64,000 bases of DNA from assembly GCA_022709385.1 (NCBI GenBank), contig JAKLIX010000017.1, positions 23,220 to 87,219 of the forward strand, in the 5' to 3' direction. The stretch's first letter is position 1, and each line of letters starts with the position of its first letter. The notes under the pieces were generated by a model. It was not told the DNA's origin. It did not search any database and worked only from the letters and a program-made list of their open reading frames with translations. Positions 27,708-35,919 of this stretch are shown one piece after another. The DNA comes from Bacteroidota bacterium (lineage in GTDB: Bacteria; Bacteroidota; Bacteroidia; Bacteroidales; CAIXZF01). The translations under genes were made by a program, and so were the position numbers.

Positions 27708-29099
27708 TTAAAGGTGGATCACTTCTCCGTAAGCGGCGGCTACGGCTTCCATCACGGCTTCCGACATGGTCGGGTGGGGGTGTACCGCACGGATGATCTC
27801 TGTTCCGGTGGTCTCAAGCTTGCGCGCCACAACCGCTTCAGCGATCATCTCTGTCACATTGTCCCCGATCATGTGAGCTCCAAGCCATTCCCCGTATTTC
27901 GCATCGAATATGACTTTGATGAAACCATCGGTCGAACCGGCGGCTTTGGCTTTGCCACTGGCCGTGAAAGGAAACTTGCCCACCCTGATGTCATAACCGG
28001 CTTCTCTAGCCGCCTTCTCGGTCAAACCAACGGAAGCAATCTCCGGGACGGTATAGGTGCATGCCGGAATATTTTGATAATCAAGGGGCTCTGTGTCATG
28101 GCCTGCGATTTTTTCCGCACAGATGATGCCCTCATGCGAAGCCACATGGGCCAGGGCCGGCCCCCTGACAATGTCGCCGATGGCATAATACCCTTCAATA
28201 TTCGTCCGGTACCAGGCATCCGTGATCACTTTTCCTCCCTCATGCAGAATTCCGCATTCCTCCAGTCCCAGCCCTTCGAGGTTGGTGGCAATCCCGACGG
28301 CCGACAGCACGATGTCCGCTTCCACTGTTTCATCGCCTTTCTTTGTCTGAACCGTCACTTTGCAGGTTTCCCCCGATGTGTCACACCGGGTCACCTCGGC
28401 TGCCGTCATGATCTTCATGCCGGCTTTCTTGAAGGACCGCTCCAGTTGCTTGCTGACCTCTTCATCTTCCAGCGGGACAATATTGGGGAGATACTCCACA
28501 AGGGTCACTTTCGTTCCGATGCTCTGGTAGAACCAGGCAAATTCGCTTCCGATCGCCCCGGAACCCACCACCACCATGCTGGCTGGTTGTGCGGGAAGGG
28601 TCATGGCTTCCCGGTAACCGATGATCTTTTTGCCGTCCTGCTTCAGCGAAGGAAGCTCCCGGCTTCGTGCCCCGGTGGCAAGAATGATGTGATCAGCGCT
28701 GTATTCCGTTATATTTCCTTCGTTATCAAGTACATGAACCTTTTTGCCGGGCTTCACGCTGCCGTAACCCTGGATGACCGTGATCTTGTTCTTGTTGAAA
28801 AGAAAATGGATTCCCTTGCTCATGGCTTCGGCAGTTTCGCGGCTGCGCCTGACCATCCCTTCAAAATCGGCTTTCACACTGCCTTCTACCATCACTCCGT
28901 AAGCGGCGGCATGCTTTAAATAATTGAATACCTGGGCGCTCTTCAGCAATGCCTTCGTGGGTATGCATCCCCAATTCAGGCATACGCCGCCGACTTCTGC
29001 TTTCTCGACGACTGCCGTCTTCAATCCGAGCTGTGAAGCCCTGATGGCAGCCACATAGCCGCCCGGACCACTGCCGATAACAATCACATCAAAGTTCAT
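27708..29099 (-). CDS. lpdA: Dihydrolipoyl dehydrogenase
   Basis: A 463-residue flavoprotein disulfide reductase, the E3 subunit of 2-oxoacid dehydrogenase complexes or glycine cleavage. FAD motif IGSGPGGYVAA (8-18), redox pair C40 and C45 in GGVCLNWGCIPTK, an NAD-binding GSGAIGSEFA block (about 185) and the C-terminal His-Glu dyad near HPHPTMSEA. It reoxidises dihydrolipoamide to feed NADH. It heads the reverse-strand group with asnB 11 bases downstream, although its job looks unrelated to polysaccharide synthesis. Confidence 0.95.
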   Translation of the reverse strand: MNFDVIVIGSGPGGYVAAIRASQLGLKTAVVEKAEVGGVCLNWGCIPTKALLKSAQVFNYLKHAAAYGVMVEGSVKADFEGMVRRSRETAEAMSKGIHFLFNKNKITVIQGYGSVKPGKKVHVLDNEGNITEYSADHIILATGARSRELPSLKQDGKKIIGYREAMTLPAQPASMVVVGSGAIGSEFAWFYQSIGTKVTLVEYLPNIVPLEDEEVSKQLERSFKKAGMKIMTAAEVTRCDTSGETCKVTVQTKKGDETVEADIVLSAVGIATNLEGLGLEECGILHEGGKVITDAWYRTNIEGYYAIGDIVRGPALAHVASHEGIICAEKIAGHDTEPLDYQNIPACTYTVPEIASVGLTEKAAREAGYDIRVGKFPFTASGKAKAAGSTDGFIKVIFDAKYGEWLGAHMIGDNVTEMIAEAVVARKLETTGTEIIRAVHPHPTMSEAVMEAVAAAYGEVIHL

Positions 29100-29227
29100 A
29101 TGTCAATTATTTATATTATAATATTCACATGCCAGTCCCGCTTCATAAGGGCATGTCAGGGTTTATCATCATTTTCGGCTGGTGTTTGCCAAACATGGAC
29201 ATGCCATGAAATTGGGTTTTGTGCCTG

Positions 29228-29235
29228 CAAAAATA
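29228..29235 (-). promoter_or_regulatory. Possible -7 element upstream of lpdA
   Basis: Reverse-strand TATTTTTG matches TAnnTTTG, about 130 bases before the lpdA ATG at 29099. A -33 TTTG at the usual distance is not evident (TGTG is there instead). The 257-base gap to the divergent threonine block has no gene; apart from AT-rich stretches I see nothing else in it. Confidence 0.3.
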
Positions 29236-29313
29236 GTAAAAACTGGTGAAAGCGGACACAGCGCTCCCACCCGGCAAATCCACCACAGCCCTTCCGGATT
29301 GTTAAATTTTTCC

Positions 29314-29321
29314 TAATTTTG
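29314..29321 (+). promoter_or_regulatory. Possible -7 element for the threonine/methionine operon
   Basis: TAATTTTG matches TAnnTTTG, 36 bases before the ATG at 29357. A TTG lies only 12 bases upstream, closer than the usual spacing. I looked for a SAM riboswitch in the leader, given the downstream Cys/Met PLP enzyme, and saw none. Confidence 0.35.
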
Positions 29322-29356
29322 CCAACTCCTGTCGCGACTTAATAATCTAAAGCTAT

Positions 29357-30820
29357 ATGGAAAACAAAGGACTTCAGTATTATGTGGACGCAGCTAAGCG
29401 TTCGATGGAATGGCATGCCCGCTACCTCGCAGAGATGAGGCAGTGCAGGTTCGATACCATTGCAGTGCACGGTGTTTACTCGATGCAGGAATCGCTCGAC
29501 TTCAACCAGGGCTCGCTGATCGAACCCGTGTATATGTCGACTTCACAAGGTTACCGCGACTCCGATGAGCTTGAAGCAGCCCTGGGTTATATGATCCCCA
29601 CCTGGTGCTACTCCCGCATCGCCAATCCCTCCATGTATTATTACGAGGGGGTGCTCGCCCTGCTCGACGGATACGGAACCGGACAGGAGACCTCCTGCCT
29701 GGGTACTTCTTCGGGTATGGCTGCCATACAGAGTGCCACCGATCCTTTCCTGGTGGTGGATCCCAAACGGCCGGGCGCTCCCTTGAACTTCGTGGCGACC
29801 TGCCAGGTTTACGGCGGAACCTTCCAGCAGTTTGCCATCAGAAAGGAGAAAGAACGCGGCATCCAGTGGCGTAAGGTGGTCCATTCCCACGACCTGTCGG
29901 AATGGGAAAAACTGATCGATGAAAACACCCGCTTTCTCTATGGGGAAATGCCCAGCAACCCTGCCCAGGCCTTTTTCGACCTCGAAAAGGTGGCCGCGCT
30001 TGCACATAAATATAAGCTGCCCATGATCGTGGATGCCACGGTGGCCACCCCGGCCCTGCTCCGCCCGATTCAGCACGGAGCGGATATCGTGGTGCAGAGT
30101 GTTACCAAATCATTGGCTACCAGTGGATTTGCTATCGGCGGGGCCGTGATTTCCCGGAAAAATATCGTGTCCAATATCGATAACGATGAAATGAAAGCCG
30201 ACTTCGCCACTTACCTGAAGCTCCTTCCCAACCGCGACAACGGACCCAATATCTCTCCCATGAATGCGATCATGGCCCTGAATGATATCAGGACGATACG
30301 CAGCCGCATGGACCTTGTCAGCCGCTCCACCCAGAAAGTGGCTGAGTTCCTCGCTTCACACCCGGATATCGAAAGGGTTGATTACCTGGGACTCCCGGAC
30401 CACCCCCTCCATGAACTTGCCAGCCGGTATATGTTTCTGGTGGATGCCGAGTTTGATGAGCTGTATGGCAGGAAAGTGAACCGCTACGGTCACCTGATGT
30501 CATTCCGGGTGAAGGGTGGCGCACAGGCTGCCCGCACGGTCTTTGATGCTTTCCGGCGGATCTACCGCGCCACCGACCTCGGCAGGATCAAGTCGGTGGC
30601 AACCATACCGGCCATCAGCACCCACTCACAGCAGGGCGAGGAGGGCAGGAAAATCGCCGACATTCCGCAGAACCTCATTCGCCTTTGTGTCGGCGGTGAA
30701 CATCCCGACGATGTGATCGGCGACCTTTCACAATCGCTTGATGCACTGCACGGGAAAAAGATCTTCGTCTCCGGTCCCGAGTACAGTGCAGGCGGCGCGT
30801 CCTCCGCAAAACTGCAGTAA
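29357..30820 (+). CDS. Cys/Met-metabolism PLP enzyme (cystathionine gamma-synthase/OAH sulfhydrylase-like)
   Basis: A 487-residue fold-type I PLP enzyme of the Cys_Met_Meta_PP family. K251 in SVTKSLATSGFAIGG is the Schiff-base lysine, D226 pairs with the pyridine nitrogen, and YSRIANPS (85-92) is the phosphate/substrate Tyr-Arg signature. It is about 80-100 residues longer than bacterial MetB or MetZ, with extra N-terminal residues (1-50). Family members act on O-acyl- or O-phospho-homoserine to make cystathionine or homocysteine, or on methionine. One base separates its stop from the thrC ATG, followed by thrH, so it probably uses the same homoserine-derived pool; the exact reaction is not settled. 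Confidence 0.85.
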   Translation: MENKGLQYYVDAAKRSMEWHARYLAEMRQCRFDTIAVHGVYSMQESLDFNQGSLIEPVYMSTSQGYRDSDELEAALGYMIPTWCYSRIANPSMYYYEGVLALLDGYGTGQETSCLGTSSGMAAIQSATDPFLVVDPKRPGAPLNFVATCQVYGGTFQQFAIRKEKERGIQWRKVVHSHDLSEWEKLIDENTRFLYGEMPSNPAQAFFDLEKVAALAHKYKLPMIVDATVATPALLRPIQHGADIVVQSVTKSLATSGFAIGGAVISRKNIVSNIDNDEMKADFATYLKLLPNRDNGPNISPMNAIMALNDIRTIRSRMDLVSRSTQKVAEFLASHPDIERVDYLGLPDHPLHELASRYMFLVDAEFDELYGRKVNRYGHLMSFRVKGGAQAARTVFDAFRRIYRATDLGRIKSVATIPAISTHSQQGEEGRKIADIPQNLIRLCVGGEHPDDVIGDLSQSLDALHGKKIFVSGPEYSAGGASSAKLQ

Positions 30821-30821
30821 G

Positions 30822-32180
30822 ATGTCGCTGCTGTATTATTCCACCAACCTGGAAAGTCCGGCCGTCAACTTCCCGGAAGCCCTGCTGCGCGGACAGGCGC
30901 CCGACCGCGGCCTGTATATGCCGGTGATCATTCCGCCGGTAGAAACCGGGCAGATGGAACATTTCCGGAATATGTCCTACGCTCAGATCGCTTCGGAAGT
31001 GACGTGGAAATACCTGGAAGGACAAATCCCCCGCGAGATCCTGGATGCGCTCACCCGTGACGCCTATGGTTTTGATGTGCCACTTGAACATGTGACAGAC
31101 AGGAAGTACGTGATGCGCCTTGACCAGGGACCCACCGCTTCCTTCAAGGATTTTGCCGCACGCCTGATGGGGCGGCTGATGAATTACTATCTCAGCCTGC
31201 AGAACAGGAAACTTCTCATTCTCACCGCCACCTCGGGCGATACGGGCAGCGCGGTCTCCCACGCCTTCCTCGGACTCGATAATATCCGGGTAGTCGTGCT
31301 CTTCCCTGAAAAAGAGGTAAGCAGGCGTCAGCGAAAACAGATGACCACACTGGGTCACAATATCACGGTCATCTCCATGGATGGGAAATTCGATGATTGC
31401 CAGGCGCTTGTCAAACAGGCCTTTGCTGATCCCGTCCTTGAAGGATTGTCGCTCTCCTCTGCCAACTCTATCAATATCGGCCGGCTGGTTCCGCAAACGG
31501 TGTATTATTTCTATGCCTGGTCGAGATTGTCGAAACCGGGCGAAAAGATGATCTTTTCCGTTCCTTCGGGCAACTTCGGTGATATGATGGGTGGCGTGAT
31601 GGCCATGAAGATGGGACTCCCGGTGGAACGTTTCATCATCGCCGTCAATGGGAACGATGAATTCCCGCGTTATCTCGAAAGCGGTGTGTATGAGAAGATT
31701 GAACCCTCCCGCAATTGTATTTCCTCTGCCATGAATGTCGGTCATCCAAGCAATCTGGCAAGGCTGGCAGCATTGTACCGCGGCGTCATGGACGAAAAGG
31801 GAAATATCCGTTACCAGGCCGACCTGCAAACCATGCGCAAAGAGCTATGGTCTGTGTCGGTCAGCGATCAGCAAACCAGGGATACCATTAAATCAGCCTG
31901 GGACAGCCACCGTCTGCTGCTCGAACCCCATGGTGCCGTGGGTTGGGCCGGACTGCAGGAGTTTCTTGAATACCATCCGGATCTCTCAGCCGGTCAGCTT
32001 TGTGTCAGCCTTGAAACTGCCCATCCGGCCAAGTTCCCGGAAGAGATCAACAGCCTGCTGGGCTTCAACCCGGAATTGCCGCCCAGCCTGCAGGGACTGG
32101 AAGAAAAGGAAGAACATTGCGGGAATCTGCCCACGGATTATCCCGCCTTCAGGGATTTTCTGCTAGAGAATTACAGCTGA
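30822..32180 (+). CDS. thrC: Threonine synthase
   Basis: A 452-residue fold-type II PLP enzyme converting O-phosphohomoserine to threonine and phosphate. The PLP lysine is K109 in GPTASFKDFAARL; the glycine-rich phosphate cradle is the TATSGDTGSAV stretch (about 130) and the SANSINIGRL block is conserved. Size matches the shorter bacterial (E. coli-like) branch. A frame extends upstream to 30738, over the preceding gene; ATG 30822 is chosen because it follows the previous stop by one base and begins MSLLYYSTN, a normal ThrC start. thrH lies 33 bases downstream. Confidence 0.96.
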   Translation: MSLLYYSTNLESPAVNFPEALLRGQAPDRGLYMPVIIPPVETGQMEHFRNMSYAQIASEVTWKYLEGQIPREILDALTRDAYGFDVPLEHVTDRKYVMRLDQGPTASFKDFAARLMGRLMNYYLSLQNRKLLILTATSGDTGSAVSHAFLGLDNIRVVVLFPEKEVSRRQRKQMTTLGHNITVISMDGKFDDCQALVKQAFADPVLEGLSLSSANSINIGRLVPQTVYYFYAWSRLSKPGEKMIFSVPSGNFGDMMGGVMAMKMGLPVERFIIAVNGNDEFPRYLESGVYEKIEPSRNCISSAMNVGHPSNLARLAALYRGVMDEKGNIRYQADLQTMRKELWSVSVSDQQTRDTIKSAWDSHRLLLEPHGAVGWAGLQEFLEYHPDLSAGQLCVSLETAHPAKFPEEINSLLGFNPELPPSLQGLEEKEEHCGNLPTDYPAFRDFLLENYS

Positions 32181-32213
32181 AAATCTGTTAATTAATCGTT
32201 TAGCATTACGCTT

Positions 32214-32822
32214 ATGATGAACATGGTATGTTTCGACATGGAGGGGGTTTTTACACCCGAGATATGGATCAACGTTGCCCGTAAGACGGGGATAGATGCA
32301 CTGAAGATCACTACCAGGGACGAACCTGATTATGACAAGCTGATGAAATACCGTATCGGGATACTGGAAGAACACGGGATCACCCTTGCCTATATCCAGG
32401 AAGTGATTGCTTCACTCGATCTGCTGGAAGGGGCGCGCGACTTTTTCGACAGGGTCCGGAAGCTGAGCCAGGCGATCGTGGTTACCGACAGTTTCGTAGA
32501 ATTTGCCATGCCCTTTATCCGGAAGCTGGGCGATCCCCTCGTGCTGTGTCATCACCTGCTGGTGGACGAAAGGAATATGATTACCGGCTACCGGCTTCGT
32601 CAGCCCGATCCCAAGCGGAAGGTGGTTGAAGCCTTCCAGTTTTTAAAGTACCAGGTCATTGGTATCGGCGACTCCTACAACGATATGGGGATGATTCAGC
32701 AGGCCGATAAGGGCATCCTGTTCCGCCCCCCCGACAATGTCATCAGGGATTATCCGCAGTTTCCCGTATGCAGTAACTATGCTGAACTCGAAGCACAAAT
32801 CCGCAGTGGCCTGAATCTGTAG
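32214..32822 (+). CDS. thrH: Phosphoserine phosphatase/homoserine phosphotransferase
   Basis: A 202-residue HAD-superfamily enzyme. In Pseudomonas, ThrH transfers phosphate from phosphoserine to homoserine, giving serine and O-phosphohomoserine. The match to that protein is strong by eye: a nucleophile motif of the form D8-x-E-G (not the usual DxDG), PEIWI, TGIDALK, RQPDPKR and the metal-binding IGDSYNDM. It supplies the substrate of ThrC, the gene just upstream, and could replace homoserine kinase (thrB), which is absent here. Start ATG 32214; 32223 is an alternative. Confidence 0.9.
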   Translation: MMNMVCFDMEGVFTPEIWINVARKTGIDALKITTRDEPDYDKLMKYRIGILEEHGITLAYIQEVIASLDLLEGARDFFDRVRKLSQAIVVTDSFVEFAMPFIRKLGDPLVLCHHLLVDERNMITGYRLRQPDPKRKVVEAFQFLKYQVIGIGDSYNDMGMIQQADKGILFRPPDNVIRDYPQFPVCSNYAELEAQIRSGLNL

Positions 32823-32882
32823 ACCATATTCCCGCATTCTCTCATTCTTGCATTCTGGCCTTCTGGCATTCCCGCATTCCAC

Positions 32883-32902
32883 TCCCCCTTCCCACTCCCG
32901 GC
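32883..32902. repeat. 20-bp direct repeat, left copy
   Basis: TCCCCCTTCCCACTCCCGGC, identical to 35852-35871. Both copies follow CATTC-type pyrimidine repeats, so the pair brackets the AT-richer patch between the threonine operon and the carotenoid cluster. Confidence 0.7.
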
Positions 32903-32979
32903 TCCGCTCCTTCCTCACTCACCTTCAGCGGATGGATGCATGGACTGGTATATAATAGCCGGCTATCATGGAAAAAACG

Positions 32980-33312
32980 ATGTGACACATGGCCCAACGA
33001 TGTGCCACATGCCGGCAACTCATTTTAAAGACCTGAAAAACAGTGTAATATAATCGCTATTTTAAAAACCATGATGTATGTCGCCACATGTACTGATTTC
33101 GGTGTGGAAAACTTGCATGTGTCACATTAAAACACCATGTGACACATTGAAATGTTGATGTGTCACATGGCCCAGGGACATCTTACTGCACTCATTACTA
33201 ATGACATAATCATCCAACCATGCAATTATCCAAAAATAGCAGACCCGGGAGGAATGTTCATCAGAAGGTTGGAAACTCTGATGTGACACATTGTGGCAGG
33301 CATGTGTCACAT
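32980..33312. repeat. Array of seven ATGTGWCACAT near-palindromes
   Basis: 11-bp elements start at 32980, 33000 (ATGTGCCACAT variant), 33117, 33137, 33158, 33281 and 33302. ATGTGACACAT and ATGTGTCACAT are reverse complements of each other, so each is a palindrome with a single central base. Within clusters the start-to-start distance is 20 or 21 bases, close to two helical turns. Further single copies lie at 35705, 35877 and 57024. The layout looks like a binding array for a dimeric regulator or nucleoid protein; no gene with its own start is placed to be an obvious target. Confidence 0.75.
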
Positions 33313-33552
33313 CATTGTCTGCATTGAATCCGACTTCCCTGAAAAACGCTGATGCCAAAATGCACACCCGAAATATTAATCACCGTTACCGGATATCAAC
33401 TCAGGCATACCGAATGAAAGCAACTTGACATTAGCAGTCTTGTGTACTACCTTTACCACATGATTTTAAGTGGCTTGAGAATGTGTGGGATGAAGGAAAT
33501 GTTTCCTCCACACTGACTCCCGAAGAAGCACAATATCTTTAAAACTGATGGT

Positions 33553-34155
33553 ATGCAAGCACTCTTACCATTTTCCATGTGGTACAGTTCCCGTCTCACT
33601 CCTGCAAGCACCATCCAGATAAACCAGTCTGAAGTCTACCAGGCGATTAATACCATTGCAATCAGTAACCTGACGGTTGACGGTAACGGAAGCAGCGGTG
33701 GCAGCGCTGAGATCAAAGCCCGGAACAACGTGACCCTTCAAAGCGGATTTTGGGCAAAAAGTGGCAGCCATGTGCATGTCCATACCGGTCCCTTTTTGGT
33801 TCCCTGCACAACCTGGCCGGATGTGCTTTTTGAATCGAAGAATGTACTGCAGAGCAGTAGCATTGCAGTTGAAAGGGAAATTGAGGTGCAATTTAATGTG
33901 GAGGCAACTGAAGGGATAGTCCGGGTCTATCCAAATCCTTCGGAAGGTATCTTCATGTTGGTATTGCCGGGAACAGGCCGGAATGACAATATCCAGGTTT
34001 CAGTATTTGACTTCCTCGGCCGCCTTATTCTTGACAGATCATACATATCCCGGGCTCTTATCGAACTCGATATAAAGGAGTATCCTTCAGGGAGCTATTA
34101 TTTAATCGTCCATGCAAATGGAAATTACATTTCAAGGAAAATTTTCAAATTTTAA
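33553..34155 (+). pseudogene. N-terminally truncated T9SS protein with coat-hanger-like repeats
   Basis: A 200-residue open frame with no signal peptide. The middle (about 40-80; NLTVDGNGSSGGSAEIKARN and VTLQSGFWAKSGS) matches the 3-coathanger stack repeats that normally precede the C-terminus of large secreted proteins. The last about 70 residues (VRVYPNPSEGIF, YPSGSYYLIV, KIFKF) are a T9SS sorting domain. Without a signal peptide it could not be exported by Sec, so I read it as the surviving 3' end of a larger gene. An open, stop-terminated scrap lies just upstream. It is followed 12 bases later by another T9SS gene. Confidence 0.65.
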
Positions 34156-34167
34156 TAGTACCTTATC

Positions 34168-35790
34168 ATGAATTACTTTGTTGTCATATTAATAACAATC
34201 ATGTTCACTATTCGATTCTCAGGTAATGCGTATTGTCAGCAATGGCAAACTGCAGAACACATGGGTGGGTATACGAATGATGCATGTTCAAGTATTATAA
34301 CTGACTCTGAGGGAAATGTTTACGTTGGGGGAATATTCTCAGGAACAGGTCATTTTCAGAATCAAACGATCGTCAGCAATGGGCTTCAGGATTTTTTCCT
34401 GGCAAAATACAATTCCGCCGGTAGTCTGGTATGGGTAAAGCGGGGTGGTGGCGGAGGAAATACACCTGAGACCGCAGGAGATGAGATATATAAAATGGCC
34501 ATTGATGACCAGAATAGACTTTTCGTCGCGGGTACAGTAAATGGAACTGCGATGTTTGGAAACATTGCTTTCAGTTGTTATGGACAACTGGATGCATTTC
34601 TGGCCCATTACGACACTGCTGGTAGTTGTATATGGGTGAGGCATATGGGTGGGCAATACAGGACAGGTGCCAACTCTATTGTTTTGGATGATAATAGCCA
34701 TATATATATCACAGGAGTTACAAGCTTCACCAATTCTCTACATTGTATGGATACATCAATCTCCATGGATAATCAGGGCTTTTTCCTGGCAAAATTTGAT
34801 ATAAATGGGAACTTTGATTGGATCAGGAGTATTAGCGGAGAAGGTAGTATGTCAATTAACGATATCGGGCGGTTTGGAAATGAGTTGGTTTTGGTTGGAA
34901 ATTTTAGCGGTGAAATTATTTGTGATACAATGATATTCACAACACAAAAAACATTCCAACCAGTACTTTTTAAAATGGATACCAATGGAAAATTTATTTG
35001 GGGTAAGACATTTGATTGCACAACCTTGGCAACAGTCTCAGCTTTAGCACTATCAAATTCTGGTTCCCTTTATTGTACAGGCTGGTCGATTGGAACATTC
35101 AGTATTGGAAATGATACATTAGCTGACGGTGGTACTTTTATCCTTAAACTCTGGCCTGATGGGAGCCCTGCATGGATGAGAAAAGCTGGTAGCAATATTC
35201 AGGATGTTGTTATAGCTGAAGATGAGGTTGTTTATGTTTCAGGCGTTTTAGGAGGGTCACACTACATTTCCGATTGTCTTGCAATTGGCAGTCCAGGAGT
35301 CATGAATTTGTATATTGCAAAGCTTGATACCAATGGAAATTGTCAGGGGGTGACAATGGTTCCAAATGTACATCATACTTATGAGACAGTATTTGATGCC
35401 CAAAACTTGTTCTATATTACCGGATACTGCGAAGCCACAGAATTCGGCAGTATTTCAGTCGGGAACTACGGAGAAATGGATGCCTTCTGGGCCAAACTGG
35501 ATTATGTGAGCGGGATGCAGGAGCAGGGTGGAGGAGTGGAGCATGCACTGTTTATCTATGCCAATCCCAATACCGGTGTCTTTCACGTGAAAGTGCCCCG
35601 GGCGGTATCCAATGAAAGGGATCTTGTATTGCGCATCTTCGACAACAGCAACCGCCTGGTCCACGAGCAGCCACTCGACATGGGCGGAGATACCCCCCGC
35701 ATCCATGTGTCACATGCCCGTCCCGGTATGTACCACCTGCAGCTCATTACAAAATACAATGTGTACACCGGCAAGATGATCGTGGAGTAG
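34168..35790 (+). CDS. Secreted SBBP-like beta-propeller protein with T9SS sorting domain
   Basis: A 540-residue protein with a signal peptide (about 1-23, ending GNAYCQQ) and several repeats of about 55 residues ending FFLAKYN or similar with a following W-V/IR-G; these are SBBP/Beta-propeller repeats. From about residue 450 a T9SS domain follows (ANPNTGVFHV, GMYHLQLI, GKMIVE). The first about 420 codons are noticeably AT-rich compared with the neighbours, while the last 110 codons are GC-richer and more like the host, so the sorting domain may have been joined on separately. One ATGTGTCACAT element (35705) lies in the coding end. Function unknown. Confidence 0.82.
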   Translation: MNYFVVILITIMFTIRFSGNAYCQQWQTAEHMGGYTNDACSSIITDSEGNVYVGGIFSGTGHFQNQTIVSNGLQDFFLAKYNSAGSLVWVKRGGGGGNTPETAGDEIYKMAIDDQNRLFVAGTVNGTAMFGNIAFSCYGQLDAFLAHYDTAGSCIWVRHMGGQYRTGANSIVLDDNSHIYITGVTSFTNSLHCMDTSISMDNQGFFLAKFDINGNFDWIRSISGEGSMSINDIGRFGNELVLVGNFSGEIICDTMIFTTQKTFQPVLFKMDTNGKFIWGKTFDCTTLATVSALALSNSGSLYCTGWSIGTFSIGNDTLADGGTFILKLWPDGSPAWMRKAGSNIQDVVIAEDEVVYVSGVLGGSHYISDCLAIGSPGVMNLYIAKLDTNGNCQGVTMVPNVHHTYETVFDAQNLFYITGYCEATEFGSISVGNYGEMDAFWAKLDYVSGMQEQGGGVEHALFIYANPNTGVFHVKVPRAVSNERDLVLRIFDNSNRLVHEQPLDMGGDTPRIHVSHARPGMYHLQLITKYNVYTGKMIVE

Positions 35791-35919
35791 CCTCTCATTC
35801 TTGCCTTCCCGCATTCTCGCATTCTTGCCTTCCCGCATTCTTGCATTCCATTCCCCCTTCCCACTCCCGGCCCCTGATGTGTCACATGGCCAGGAAAAGC
35901 TAAGCGAAGACGAACGCAA
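35791..35919. other. Pyrimidine-rich repeat and spacer
   Basis: CATTCTTGCCTTCCCG-type units repeat about four times, then the 20-bp block also found at 32883 and an ATGTGTCACAT element at 35877-35887. No gene. The left counterpart is at 32828-32923. Confidence 0.6.
35852..35871. repeat. 20-bp direct repeat, right copy
   Basis: Identical to 32883-32902; followed 6 bases later by an ATGTGTCACAT element. The left copy is followed by the same kind of element about 78 bases on. Confidence 0.7.

Larger units (their letters stand above)
32823..33552. other. Intergenic region rich in short repeats
   Basis: No intact gene. It opens with a pyrimidine-rich run of CATTC units (32828-32923) and the 20-bp block 32883-32902 that recurs at 35852-35871. 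It then holds seven ATGTGWCACAT-type near-palindromes (32980-33312). At the right end the forward frame 33435-33542 reads as a short open stretch with a normal-looking sequence (DFKWLENVWDEGNVSS and then TPEEAQYL before a TAA), probably a gene remnant. Confidence 0.6.

Noticed and set aside
30675..31829. 384-codon reverse open frame opposite thrC
   Set aside because: It is the antisense of a clear thrC coding region with no recognisable domain; codon structure of thrC explains it.
32980..33312. Palindrome array as a CRISPR
   Set aside because: Repeats are only 11 bp, unequally grouped and with no cas genes; spacers are 9-10 bases.
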